The position numbers and the translations under genes were made by a program. A DNA stretch of 33,697 nucleotides from Bacteroides sp. (GTDB lineage: Bacteria > Bacteroidota > Bacteroidia > Bacteroidales > Muribaculaceae), in the NCBI GenBank assembly GCA_014801875.1, contig JAAVDJ010000006.1, positions 23,295 to 56,991 of the forward strand, written 5' to 3'. The notes under the pieces are model-generated. The model saw only the letters and a list, made by a program, of their open reading frames with translations, had not been told where the DNA came from and ran no database searches. Shown in pieces: positions 22,691-31,677 of the stretch. The stretch's first letter is position 1. The number at the start of each line of letters is the position of its first letter.

Positions 22691-22719
22691 AGAGGGGCAA
22701 CCGAATCGGTTGCCCCTCT
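22691..22719 (-). terminator. Terminator of the OmpA-like gene
   Basis: A 13-bp perfect stem (AGAGGGGCAACCG and its complement) with a 3-nt loop, 30 nt after the OmpA gene stop. The T-run on the minus strand is short (TTTCTG), but the stem is very stable. Confidence 0.8.
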
Positions 22720-22748
22720 AAATATCAGTTTTTTACTATTTTCAATAA

Positions 22749-23990
22749 TTACTTCTGAGTGAAGATTACGATACGGTTCCAGTCGTTAGTGCTGTAAGGC
22801 TGCTGATCTGAACCATCATACTTCACGATAAGACGGCTTGAATCGATACCGTACTGGTTGATGAGGGCGTTTGCAACTGCATCTGCACGTTTCTTAGAGA
22901 GCTGCATGTTGTATTCGCTTGTACCGGTGTCGCGGTCTGCATAACCTACGATGACAACTTTCTCATCAGGATTTGCTTTCAGCCATTCTGCCATGTTGTA
23001 AACATTGACTTCCTCAGTAGGCATGATCTTATCTGAGTTGATGGTGAAGCGAACGGTAGTCATGAGAGGTGCGTTAGCACAATCTTTCTGAACAACGGGT
23101 TCCGGACAAGGAAGCTGGCTCTGGAGGGCAGCGATTGTCTGGGCAGCTGCGAGATTCTCAGCACGAAGGTTGTTTACGTCGTTGTTAAGCTGAGCGATTG
23201 TCGCCATATCTTCACACTGGTTGTAAGAATTCCACTTGCGGCCACCAAAGTTGATGTTGAGACCACCAAGCACTTCAGCGTTTGCTTCAAGAGGACGTCC
23301 ACCTGCATAGCCAAGCCAGTTGTCGGGATAGAATCCTGCACGAGCCTCTGCGAAGAAGTCAACATACTTGCAAAGACGGAAACGAAGCTGGAAACCGGCT
23401 GTCACAGGAAGTGTCCAGCTGCTGTTCTTAATACCATGGTTACCCTGAATATTTGCTGAAACTGCGTTGATATCCCATGTGTAGTCTCCACCAAGACCGA
23501 TGAAAGGAATAACACTTACAGGACGATCGGGATTCACACCCGCGATGCTGTTACACATATCCCACATGAACTCAAGGTTGAGGTTCGCGTGTTTAGCTTT
23601 TGACCATCCGTTGCCGGGAGCTGTCGGTGTGTTCCAGTGAAGAGCGCCGCCAAGAGCGTTAAGACGGAAACCCATATATGGTGAGAACCAATGGCCGACA
23701 CCTACATTATACACGGCGGTCATATTGTGACGGTTAACGAGTGCTCCCGGAGCTTTCGCGCCTTTGGTGCCTCTTTCTACGAAAGGCTGATCAACACCTG
23801 CACCAAGCTGGAGGAACCAATTGTCTCGCCAACTCTGAGAATACTTGTTAGAATTATCGCAAGTAAACTCTGTCACAGAGACTGCATTTTCTTCAACTAC
23901 AACATCCTGAGCCGAAGCTGTGGGAGCAAGAGCAAAACTCCCTGCGCAAAGCGCCATTAAATAGTAAAGATTCTTAGCTTTCATAATCAA
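22749..23990 (-). CDS. OmpA-family outer membrane protein
   Basis: A 413-residue protein with a signal peptide (about residues 1-28, ending ALAPTASAQD). A beta-strand-rich domain, probably an 8-strand barrel (about 50-265), is followed by a short coiled linker (about 270-295) with CPEP. The C-terminal OmpA peptidoglycan-binding domain (about 305-413) has the typical NSDKIMP, GYADRDTGTSEYNMQLSKKRADAV and a terminal NRRV-like NDWNRIVIF. It anchors the outer membrane to peptidoglycan and is a major surface protein in Bacteroidales. An alternative start is the ATG two codons later (23984). A terminator follows. Confidence 0.9.
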   Translation of the reverse strand: MIMKAKNLYYLMALCAGSFALAPTASAQDVVVEENAVSVTEFTCDNSNKYSQSWRDNWFLQLGAGVDQPFVERGTKGAKAPGALVNRHNMTAVYNVGVGHWFSPYMGFRLNALGGALHWNTPTAPGNGWSKAKHANLNLEFMWDMCNSIAGVNPDRPVSVIPFIGLGGDYTWDINAVSANIQGNHGIKNSSWTLPVTAGFQLRFRLCKYVDFFAEARAGFYPDNWLGYAGGRPLEANAEVLGGLNINFGGRKWNSYNQCEDMATIAQLNNDVNNLRAENLAAAQTIAALQSQLPCPEPVVQKDCANAPLMTTVRFTINSDKIMPTEEVNVYNMAEWLKANPDEKVVIVGYADRDTGTSEYNMQLSKKRADAVANALINQYGIDSSRLIVKYDGSDQQPYSTNDWNRIVIFTQK

Positions 23991-24144
23991 ACTTCATTAG
24001 AGTTTTTTAATAATTGATTTTACCTAATAAACATTTCCTGTTTTGTTTGGTTCAATTTTTTTTGCGTTTTTTTGCACCGAAAATATTCCTCCGCCTCTTT
24101 TAGTCCGACATAATCCACTGAATATTACAATATTTACTTTTAAT

Positions 24145-24175
24145 TTTGAAGTATGCTCTTTTTTCATTAATTTCG
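24145..24175 (+). promoter_or_regulatory. Candidate promoter of the LytM-dxr-rseP cluster
   Basis: TTTG (24145-24148), 19 bp, then TAATTTCG (24168-24175), one mismatch from TAnnTTTG. The start is expected near 24182, just before the ATG at 24198. An alternative -7 match, TAATTTTG, is at 24141-24148. Confidence 0.5.
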
Positions 24176-24197
24176 CATTTGATTGTGTTGAATCAAA

Positions 24198-25064
24198 ATG
24201 ATTCTGCAGCATTTCAAGGAGAAAATGAAGCTACGCACTCGTTTCAAACTGACAGTAGAAGATGAATCTACACTTGAAAATCGCCTCACCGTCTCAGCCT
24301 CCGTTTTAAAATGGGTGTTGGTAGGTGTGGCCGGAATGCTGTTGGCAATGGCGTGCGGTGCATTTTTACTCCTTGTTTCTCCTGCCAAACGTCTTCTCCC
24401 CGGTTATTTGAAAGAGTCTGAGAGAGCGGCTTCCGAAATGCAGCATTTGCGTCTTGACTCCCTCCACAATGCTTTTTTAAATAATGAGAGATATATCGAC
24501 AATGTGATGGAAATTCTGGAGGGACGCCCTATTTCGCCTGACACGGCTGCAAGAATCCCTTCCTCCGGCTCCGATTCCCTCCTTCCCCCCTCTGTGGAAG
24601 AAAGACGCTTTGTCTCTCTTATCAGAGATAGGGAAAAATATAATGTCTCAGTCATCGCCCCACTCACAGCCGAAAGCATGATGTTCAATCCTATCAACGA
24701 TGAGAGCATAATTTCCAATGCCTCAAAAGGGAAAAGAAAGGCCGAGATTATTCTCGCCAAGGGTAGCACAGTGGCAGCTATCGCCGACGGACGAGTCATC
24801 AGTGTTTCCCAGAGTGTGAGAGAGGGTGGCGGCTCGGCTGTCATAATACAGCACCCGAAAGGTTTTTTAAGCAGATGCAGCCGTTTGGGGTCGGTGCTGG
24901 TAGAAGTCGGTGATGAAGTGAGCGGCGGGCAGATAATTGCTGTGCAGAACACGACCAACGCTCTGAAAGAGGAAATTGTCTCAGTTGAGCTTTGGCATAA
25001 CGGCACTCCCCTCTCCCCTTCTGATTATATTGGTGATGTAACTCCGGGTTATACACCCGATTAA
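24198..25064 (+). CDS. Membrane-anchored LytM/M23-like protein lacking zinc ligands
   Basis: A 288-residue protein with one membrane segment (about residues 38-63), a linker helix (about 70-110), and a C-terminal LytM-like domain (about 185-275: ILAKGSTVAAIADGRVISV...VEVGDEVSGGQIIAVQ...SVELWHNGTPLSP). In active M23 peptidases the HxH motif sits before 'ELW'; here the segment reads IVSVELW, and the first His/Asp pair is also missing, so it is probably non-enzymatic, like the EnvC/NlpD activator group. A later ATG (residue 10) is an alternative start. The dxr gene begins 6 nt after its stop, so the two genes are co-transcribed. Confidence 0.8.
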   Translation: MILQHFKEKMKLRTRFKLTVEDESTLENRLTVSASVLKWVLVGVAGMLLAMACGAFLLLVSPAKRLLPGYLKESERAASEMQHLRLDSLHNAFLNNERYIDNVMEILEGRPISPDTAARIPSSGSDSLLPPSVEERRFVSLIRDREKYNVSVIAPLTAESMMFNPINDESIISNASKGKRKAEIILAKGSTVAAIADGRVISVSQSVREGGGSAVIIQHPKGFLSRCSRLGSVLVEVGDEVSGGQIIAVQNTTNALKEEIVSVELWHNGTPLSPSDYIGDVTPGYTPD

Positions 25065-25070
25065 AAATAT

Positions 25071-26258
25071 ATGAAAAAATATCCCCTTATGACATACGAT
25101 AAAAAAAATATTGCCGTGCTGGGGAGCACGGGCAGCATAGGAACCCAGACGCTTGATATTATTCAAGAGTATCCGGAAATGTTCCATGCTTCCGTTCTGA
25201 CAGCACGAAGAAACTGGAAACTTCTCGCCGAGCAGGCAAGAAAGTTCCATCCGGCTATGGTTGTGATTTCCGACGAGAATGTATATCCTCTTCTCAAGGA
25301 GGCATTGTCTGATCTTGATGTGGAGGTGTGTCTCGGTGAGGAATCGATATGCCGGGGTGCTTCTCTCCCCGAGGTTGATATCGTGGTGACAGCAATGGTT
25401 GGCTATAGCGGCTTGCTTCCGACGATTGCAGCCATCAAAGCCGGAAAAAGGATAGCGCTCGCCAATAAGGAAACTCTCGTAGTGGCCGGTGAATTGATAA
25501 CCTCCATGCTGAAAGATTCCGAATCAGAAATAATCCCGGTAGACAGCGAGCACTCCGCGATTTTCCAATGTCTTGTAGGGGAATCTACCAAGGAGGCCCG
25601 TAAGATTTTGCTCACAGCGAGTGGCGGTCCTTTCAGAACCTTGTCAAAGGAGCAACTTTGCAATGTCACCGTGCAGGATGCCCTCCGTCATCCTAATTGG
25701 GATATGGGTGCGAAAGTGACCATCGACTCCGCTTCAATGATGAACAAAGGGTTTGAAATGATAGAGGCGAGATGGCTTTTCAACTGTCCCCCCGAAAAAA
25801 TTGAGATTCTTGTGCATCCGCAGAGCATTGTCCATTCCATGGTGGAATTTGTCGATGGTTCCGTCAAGGCTCAGCTCGGTGTGCCGGATATGCACCTACC
25901 GATACGTTATGCACTGGGTTATCCGAAACGCCTGATTACAGAAGCACCCCCTCTGAAGCTCTCTCAATTCGCGACCCTCACCTTTGAAGCTCCCGACTTC
26001 GATAAATATCCTCTTCTCGGATATGCTTTCGAAGCTGTCGGGAAAGGGGGCAATATGCCTTGTGTCCTCAATGCCGCAAATGAAAAGGGAGTCGCGGCTT
26101 TTCTGAACGGCAAGATACGTTTCACCGATATGCCCCGCCTCGTGAGAGATGTTATGGACTCCACTCCTTTTATATCTTCCCCCTCTCTGTCTGACCTTGT
26201 AGCCTCCAATGAAGAGGCTCTCAGGCGAGCCGACGAATGGCTCGAAAGGATAAAATAA
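25071..26258 (+). CDS. dxr: 1-deoxy-D-xylulose 5-phosphate reductoisomerase
   Basis: A 395-residue enzyme of the MEP isoprenoid pathway that converts 1-deoxy-D-xylulose 5-phosphate to 2-C-methyl-D-erythritol 4-phosphate using NADPH. Visible motifs: NADPH-binding GSTGSIGTQTLDII near the start, metal/substrate motif PVDSEHSAIFQCL, the flexible-loop region with SGGPFR, HPNWDMGAKVTIDSASMMNK, and HPQSIVHSMVEFVDGS. The length is normal for the family. The ATG at 25089 (MTYDKKNIAVLG) may be the true start since the conserved part begins right after it. It is followed after 16 nt by the rseP gene. Confidence 0.95.
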   Translation: MKKYPLMTYDKKNIAVLGSTGSIGTQTLDIIQEYPEMFHASVLTARRNWKLLAEQARKFHPAMVVISDENVYPLLKEALSDLDVEVCLGEESICRGASLPEVDIVVTAMVGYSGLLPTIAAIKAGKRIALANKETLVVAGELITSMLKDSESEIIPVDSEHSAIFQCLVGESTKEARKILLTASGGPFRTLSKEQLCNVTVQDALRHPNWDMGAKVTIDSASMMNKGFEMIEARWLFNCPPEKIEILVHPQSIVHSMVEFVDGSVKAQLGVPDMHLPIRYALGYPKRLITEAPPLKLSQFATLTFEAPDFDKYPLLGYAFEAVGKGGNMPCVLNAANEKGVAAFLNGKIRFTDMPRLVRDVMDSTPFISSPSLSDLVASNEEALRRADEWLERIK

Positions 26259-26274
26259 ATGATTCTTAATTTAT

Positions 26275-27909
26275 ATGGAAGTATTTCTGATTAAAGCCGC
26301 ACAGCTTATTCTCGCTTTTGCGATCCTTGTTATAATCCACGAATTCGGTCATTTCCTCTTTGCTCGAATATTCGGGGTGAAAGTTGAGAAATTCTATATG
26401 TTTTTCAATCCTGTCACTTCCCTTTTCAAATGGAAACCCAAGAAACACGTAGGGAGTCTGTCGAAGATGAAGTATCTTGACCCGGATGCGGAGGAGGAAG
26501 ATCGTGAACGCATGGCCCTCGAAGAAGCTGCCTCAACATACGACAAACTCAACAAAGAACTGACGCAGGCAGAAAAACGCAAGGAACATCCATTCAAGAT
26601 AGCTGAACTGCAGGGAAAGCTTGATAAGGCGGACCAAGAACTGAAAAAACAAATAGATAAAAAGACCGAACGTGACCTCGCCGACTATGAAGCGCAGAAG
26701 AAAGAAAGTTGGTGGAAACGTTTCTGGGGTCATACCGAATACGGCATTGGTTGGCTTCCTCTGGGAGGATACTGCAAGATTGGGGGTATGATTGACGAAA
26801 GCATGGACACCGCCCAATTGAAGGCCAAGCCGCAGCCCTGGGAATTCCGTTCGAAACCGGCGTGGCAACGTCTCCTTATAATGATAGCGGGTGTGCTTTT
26901 CAATTTCCTGCTGGCTATCCTTATATATGCAGGAATAGTGTATGCCACCGGGGAAAAATTTGTAGAATTCAAAGAGGCGAAATTGGGTATGGCATATTCG
27001 CCGGCAGCCCAAAAAATTGGATTCAGAGACGGCGATATTCCTTTGGCCGCCGACGGCACACTTCTTTCAAATCCGACAGAAGACCGGATGAAGATGGTGC
27101 AGGCTAAGGAAGTGACTGTGTTGAGAAACGGTAAGGACACAGTCAACATAAGCATACCTGAAGATTTCATATTCTCTCTGGATAAAGAGGCCAAAAGCGA
27201 TTCTGTCGGTTTCAGTTTCATGATGTATCGACTTCCGACACGTATCACACAGGTGGTTGCCGGAGAGCCGGCGGCAAAAGCCGGCATAACTGCCGGAGAC
27301 ATGATCATCGCCATCGACAGTGTTGCAACCCCCTCCCTTGATGTCTTCCTCCCAACTTTGGCCGGGCACCCCGGAGAGACCGTCAAGCTGACAGTCGTAA
27401 GAACAAAAGGTGAGGCCAACGACACCCTTAACATACCTGTGACTCTGTCTGAAGGGTCGAAAATGGGCGTGGGTCTTGAAATAGATCCCTCCGCTTTCTT
27501 CACAGCCAAAGAGAAACATTACTCCTTGTTGAGCTCCATCCCCCGCGGAATATCTATGGGTACGGATCGTCTTGCTGCCTACGCCTCATCCATGAAGCTT
27601 GTCTTCACCAAGGAGGGAGCTAAAAGTGTAGGAGGGTTTGGCTCAATCGGAGCTATCTTCCCTGAAAAATGGGATTGGATTGCTTTCTGGAATATTGCCG
27701 CTTTCCTCTCAGTGGCTTTGGCCTTCATGAACATTCTTCCTATCCCGGCGCTTGATGGCGGGCATGTGCTTTTCCTGCTTTATGAAGTGGTGACAGGAAA
27801 GAAACCGTCAGAGAAATTTCTGGAATACGCCCAGACAATAGGTATGATTCTCCTCATACTTCTCCTTCTCTACGCCAACGGTATGGATATTGTAAGACTC
27901 TTCAAGTAA
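26275..27909 (+). CDS. rseP: RseP-like site-2 zinc metalloprotease
   Basis: A 544-residue inner-membrane protease of family M50. The zinc motif HEFGH is at 22-26 in the first membrane helix, a PDZ region follows in the middle (about 300-400), and the C-terminal motif NILPIPALDGGHV (about 484-496) supplies the third zinc ligand. It cuts transmembrane anti-sigma factors or signal-peptide remnants inside the membrane. Compared with the usual 440-450 residues it is about 95 longer, because residues about 57-150 form a highly charged Lys/Glu coiled-coil insertion ahead of the YGIGWLPLGGYCKIGGMIDES segment. The gene follows dxr after 16 nt. Confidence 0.92.
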   Translation: MEVFLIKAAQLILAFAILVIIHEFGHFLFARIFGVKVEKFYMFFNPVTSLFKWKPKKHVGSLSKMKYLDPDAEEEDRERMALEEAASTYDKLNKELTQAEKRKEHPFKIAELQGKLDKADQELKKQIDKKTERDLADYEAQKKESWWKRFWGHTEYGIGWLPLGGYCKIGGMIDESMDTAQLKAKPQPWEFRSKPAWQRLLIMIAGVLFNFLLAILIYAGIVYATGEKFVEFKEAKLGMAYSPAAQKIGFRDGDIPLAADGTLLSNPTEDRMKMVQAKEVTVLRNGKDTVNISIPEDFIFSLDKEAKSDSVGFSFMMYRLPTRITQVVAGEPAAKAGITAGDMIIAIDSVATPSLDVFLPTLAGHPGETVKLTVVRTKGEANDTLNIPVTLSEGSKMGVGLEIDPSAFFTAKEKHYSLLSSIPRGISMGTDRLAAYASSMKLVFTKEGAKSVGGFGSIGAIFPEKWDWIAFWNIAAFLSVALAFMNILPIPALDGGHVLFLLYEVVTGKKPSEKFLEYAQTIGMILLILLLLYANGMDIVRLFK

Positions 27910-27928
27910 CCGCGACTAAAACTAAAGA

Positions 27929-29107
27929 ATGAAAACTATAAAACTAAAACCCAAAAAGGAGGAATCTCTTCTCCGTCATCATCCCTGGGTTTTCTCGGGA
28001 GCTATTGCCAACCTCCCGGAAGGTCTGGAAGAGGGGGATATGGTGAAAGTTGAATCCTCCGACGGAACAGTGCTTGGCTACGGCCACTACCAGATAGGAA
28101 GCATCGCCGTCAGAATCCTTCAGTTCGGCTCAGAGACACCGGCCCCCGATTTCTTCCGTCGCCGGTTGGAATCAGCATTTCGCCTACGCTCTACGCTCGG
28201 ATTAATAAGGGAAGACAACAACTGCTTCCGCCTTGTTCATGGCGAGGGAGACTTCCTGCCGGGCCTGGTCATAGATATCTACGGCGATACAGCCGTAATG
28301 CAGGCTCATTCACCCGGGATGCATTTCGAAAGAATGAAAATCGCACAAGCTCTTACCGAGCTTCCCGAGGCGCGTATCCGTAATGTATATTATAAAAGTG
28401 AGACCACCCTCCCTTATAAAGCGAAACTTGACCCCCAGAACGATTATCTCGTGGGAAGATATGATGGGAATATCGCAATTGAAAACGGTCTCAGATTTAA
28501 TATCGACTGGCTGCGGGGGCAGAAAACAGGTTTCTTCGTAGACCAACGTGAAAACCGCGCTCTGCTGGAAAAATATGCCGAAGGAAGAAAGGTGCTCAAT
28601 ATGTTCTGCTATACCGGCGGCTTCTCGGTCTACGCCATGCGGGGAGGAGCCTTGAAAGTGGATTCCGTTGACTCATCAGCCAAAGCTGCCTCTCTCACCG
28701 ACGCAAACATCGACTTAAATTTCCCTGATGACCCTCGCCATCACACCCACGCCGTGGATGCATTCAAATTTCTCGGAGAAATGGATAAAGACGAATATGA
28801 CCTCATAATCCTCGACCCTCCGGCGTTTGCAAAACACAGGTCGGCTCTAAAGAATGGTCTTCTTGGTTATAGAAAACTTAATGCCAAGGCTTTCGAAAAA
28901 ATTAAAAGCGGAGGAATCCTTTTCACATTCTCCTGCTCTCAGGTTGTGACCCGCGAGATGTTCCGGCTGGCTGTATTCACAGCCGCCGCTCAATCCGGCA
29001 GAAAAGTAAGGATCTTACATCAGTTGACTCAACCTGCCGATCACCCTGTCGACATTTCTCATCCCGAGGGGGAATATCTCAAAGGGCTGGTGCTTTATGT
29101 TGAATAA
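27929..29107 (+). CDS. rlmI: RlmI-type class I SAM-dependent rRNA methyltransferase
   Basis: A 392-residue protein. An N-terminal PUA domain (about 1-75, beginning KTIKLKPKKEESLLRHHPWVFSGAI) is followed by a middle domain and a Rossmann-type methyltransferase domain. The methyltransferase motifs are FFVDQRENRALL, VLNMFCYTGGFSVYA, LIILDPPAFAKH, and the catalytic FSCSQ. The architecture is that of the RlmI/RlmK-like m5C methyltransferases of 23S rRNA. It starts 19 nt after rseP. Confidence 0.88.
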   Translation: MKTIKLKPKKEESLLRHHPWVFSGAIANLPEGLEEGDMVKVESSDGTVLGYGHYQIGSIAVRILQFGSETPAPDFFRRRLESAFRLRSTLGLIREDNNCFRLVHGEGDFLPGLVIDIYGDTAVMQAHSPGMHFERMKIAQALTELPEARIRNVYYKSETTLPYKAKLDPQNDYLVGRYDGNIAIENGLRFNIDWLRGQKTGFFVDQRENRALLEKYAEGRKVLNMFCYTGGFSVYAMRGGALKVDSVDSSAKAASLTDANIDLNFPDDPRHHTHAVDAFKFLGEMDKDEYDLIILDPPAFAKHRSALKNGLLGYRKLNAKAFEKIKSGGILFTFSCSQVVTREMFRLAVFTAAAQSGRKVRILHQLTQPADHPVDISHPEGEYLKGLVLYVE

Positions 29108-29126
29108 AACCCTTAACTAAATAATA

Positions 29127-31154
29127 ATGAAAAAACCATTATCAACATTAATTCTCGCTGCAATGCTATCTCTAAATGCCTCAGCGGTGGTCGATAAAAA
29201 CTTCGACTATCATGTAGACAGATTTGCTGATATAGAGGTGCTCCGTTACGAGGTGCCTGAATTTGATCGTCTGTCGCTTAACCAGAAAAAGATGGTCTAT
29301 TATCTGTCTCAGGCTGCCCAGAACGGAAGAGACATCCTTTGGGACCAGAACGGCAAATATAATCTTCAGATAAGAAAACTTCTTGAAAATATCTATACGG
29401 GATACACCGGCGACAAAAATTCGAAAGATTTCAAGGCTTTTGAGAAGTATCTCAAACAGGTGTGGTTCGGCAATGGCATTCATCATCATTATTCAACCGA
29501 CAAATTCACGCCGGAGTTTTCTCAAGACTTTTTCCTCGCCCAAGTGAATGCCCTTCCTGCTGCCCAACTTCCTCTCAATGCTGGGCAGACGAAGGAGGAG
29601 ATGATAGCTGAACTGGTGCCGGTGATTTTTGACCCTACCGTGATGCCCAAACGTGTGAATCAGGATGGATCGGTCGATGTCGTGGCCACTTCCGCCTCCA
29701 ACCTTTATGGCGACGGTGTGACACAGGCGGAAGTAGAGGCGTATTACTCTGCCCTGAAAAACCCTAACGATTCAACACCCATCTCTTATGGCCTTAACGC
29801 CCGCGTTGTGAAAGAGGATGGAAAGATTAAGGAGCAGCATTATCATCTCAACGGCCTTTACGGACCTGCTATCGCCAAGATTATTTATTGGCTCGATATG
29901 GCAAAAGGGGTGGCGGAAAGTGAAGAACAGAAGGCATACATAACCAAGCTTATCGACTACTATATCACGGGTGACCTCCGTCTATTTGACGAATACTCTA
30001 TCCTCTGGGCTGAAGACACCAAGTCAGACGTGGATTTCGTGAATGGCTTCATCGAGAGCTATGGCGATCCTCTGGGTATGACCGGAAGCTGGGAAAGCTA
30101 TGTGAATTTCAAGAACAAAGAGGCGTCATCTCGCACAGAAACCATTTCAGGAAATGCCCAATGGTTTGAAGACCACTCCCCCATTGATCCCCGTTTCCGC
30201 AAACCCGAAGTGAAGGGGGTTTCCGCTAAAGTAATCAATGCGGCAATGCTCGCCGGCGATGCTTTCCCCTCAACTGCAATCGGTATAAATCTGCCGAATG
30301 CCGACTGGATTCGTGCTGCTCACGGCTCGAAATCAGTGACTATCGAGAATATCACTGAGGCATACGATATGGCTTCTCACGGAAATGGCTTCAATGAGGA
30401 GTTTGTTATCGACGAACCGACACGCAAATTGCTTGAAGATTATCTATACATCACGGATATGCTCCACACTGATCTCCACGAATGTCTCGGACATGCTTCA
30501 GGTCAGCTTATTCCCGGCGTGGATCCTGACGGACTTAAAGAAAATGGTTCAGCACTCGAGGAGGCTCGTGCGGACCTTTTTGCCCTCTATTATCTGGCAG
30601 ACCCGAAGCTTATAGAGCTCGGCATTCTCGACAACCCGGATGCATACAAAGCGGAATATTATAAGTATATGCTGAACGGCCTTATGACCCAGCTTAACCG
30701 TATAGAGCCGGGCAAGGATATCGAGGAAGCTCACATGCGAAACCGTCAGCTGATAGCTGCTTGGGTTCTCGAAAAAGGTAAGAAAGACAAGGTGGTTGAA
30801 CTCGTGAAGAAAAACGGCAAGACCTATGTCAAAATCAATGATTATAAGAAAATGCGCACCCTTATCGGCAATCTTCTCGCTGAGATTCAAAGAATAAAGA
30901 GCGAGGGAGACTACAAGGCCGGCGCAAATCTTATCAACAAGTATGCCGTAAAAGTGGATCAGAAGCTCCACAAAGAGGTGCTCGACAGATTCTCCAAACT
31001 CAATATTCCTCCTTACCGTGGGTTCATCAACCCTATATATGAACCGGTATTCGACGAACAGGGTGAGATTATTGATGTGAAAATCAAACATGGCGAGGGT
31101 TATACAGAACAAATGCTTCGCCTTAGCCGCGACTACTCTCCCCTCGGATACTAA
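29127..31154 (+). CDS. Dipeptidyl-peptidase III (family M49)
   Basis: A 675-residue exported protein, with a signal sequence MKKPLSTLILAAMLSLNASA. Zinc motif HECLGH (residues 451-456) and EEARAD (478-483) are the M49 hallmarks. A Cys in the first motif and a length of 675 match the characterised enzyme of Bacteroides thetaiotaomicron. It removes dipeptides from the N-terminus of short peptides. The N-terminal domain is helical and the C-terminal part carries the substrate-binding strand. The gene is followed by a strong terminator (31169-31206), closing the rightward core cluster. Confidence 0.92.
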   Translation: MKKPLSTLILAAMLSLNASAVVDKNFDYHVDRFADIEVLRYEVPEFDRLSLNQKKMVYYLSQAAQNGRDILWDQNGKYNLQIRKLLENIYTGYTGDKNSKDFKAFEKYLKQVWFGNGIHHHYSTDKFTPEFSQDFFLAQVNALPAAQLPLNAGQTKEEMIAELVPVIFDPTVMPKRVNQDGSVDVVATSASNLYGDGVTQAEVEAYYSALKNPNDSTPISYGLNARVVKEDGKIKEQHYHLNGLYGPAIAKIIYWLDMAKGVAESEEQKAYITKLIDYYITGDLRLFDEYSILWAEDTKSDVDFVNGFIESYGDPLGMTGSWESYVNFKNKEASSRTETISGNAQWFEDHSPIDPRFRKPEVKGVSAKVINAAMLAGDAFPSTAIGINLPNADWIRAAHGSKSVTIENITEAYDMASHGNGFNEEFVIDEPTRKLLEDYLYITDMLHTDLHECLGHASGQLIPGVDPDGLKENGSALEEARADLFALYYLADPKLIELGILDNPDAYKAEYYKYMLNGLMTQLNRIEPGKDIEEAHMRNRQLIAAWVLEKGKKDKVVELVKKNGKTYVKINDYKKMRTLIGNLLAEIQRIKSEGDYKAGANLINKYAVKVDQKLHKEVLDRFSKLNIPPYRGFINPIYEPVFDEQGEIIDVKIKHGEGYTEQMLRLSRDYSPLGY

Positions 31155-31168
31155 TTTATTACCCCTAC

Positions 31169-31206
31169 AAAGCCGCCGAGAGCCTTCATACTCCCGGCGG
31201 CTTTTT
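31169..31206 (+). terminator. Terminator after the M49 peptidase gene
   Basis: AAAGCCGCCG and CGGCGGCTTT form a 10-bp stem around a 16-nt loop, followed by a T-rich run. It starts 15 nt after the stop codon and marks the end of the core gene cluster. Confidence 0.9.
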
Positions 31207-31303
31207 ATTTACATTTAATCCCCTCATTTCTCTAATTGTAGCTACAAATTTTCTACTGATTTATATAGAAATCTCAGAATTAATTGGTAACTTTGCGTTT
31301 AAC

Positions 31304-31450
31304 ATGCTTGCCGCACAGGTCGGTAAAAATGAAGCTACTGTTTCCCGATGGAGCTCCAACAAGATGCAACCCTCCCTTGATACGCATGTGAGGATTTCTG
31401 AGTTACTTGATATTGATGTTAAAGACTTAATCGTAAGCAATAAAGTATAG
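31304..31450 (+). pseudogene. XRE-family HTH regulator, 5'-truncated
   Basis: A 48-residue ORF with the C-terminal half of an XRE helix-turn-helix: QVGKNEATVSRWSSNKMQPSLDT, then RISELLDIDVKDLIVSNKV. The normal protein is about 65-70 residues and starts with a helix of the type MNRIKEVL...WLAEQL. The open frame runs upstream through IEISELIGNFAF without a start codon, which may be a decayed N-terminus. A TAACTTTG (31288-31295) sits inside this part, so it might be transcribed from there. The following gene begins 2 nt after its stop, so it may act on that pair. Confidence 0.6.
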
Positions 31451-31452
31451 TC

Positions 31453-31677
31453 ATGGACAAGAAAGAAATATTTAACAGAATAGAATATGTAGTGGCGTGC
31501 GTTGGAGCTTTCGCGCAGCGATTTAACCTCTCCAATATGCAAGCCTACGCATATCTGCGCCGTTTCACAGGCATAGATTTTCTTCTTGATTGCTATGCTG
31601 CTGAACATACCCTGTCCATTGACGATGCTGTCTCAGACCTACAAGTCATTTGCCAACGGGAAGGAGGGAGGATATGA
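31453..31677 (+). CDS. DUF3791-type protein
   Basis: A 74-residue protein beginning MDKKEIFNRIEYVVACVGAF, with AQRFNLSNMQAYAYLRRFTGIDF and YAAEHTLSIDDAVSDL. I recognise it as a DUF3791-like protein. In Bacteroidetes these usually neighbour a DUF3990 (ADP-ribosyltransferase-like) protein and a second small ORF such as the next one. Here the partner that usually sits between is missing. An antitoxin-like role is proposed from context for the family but not shown here. Its last codons overlap the start of the next gene. Confidence 0.65.
   Translation: MDKKEIFNRIEYVVACVGAFAQRFNLSNMQAYAYLRRFTGIDFLLDCYAAEHTLSIDDAVSDLQVICQREGGRI

Noticed and set aside
26730..27509. Minus-strand 259-residue ORF within rseP
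   Set aside because: It is a shadow of the rseP codon bias; rseP carries all the catalytic motifs.
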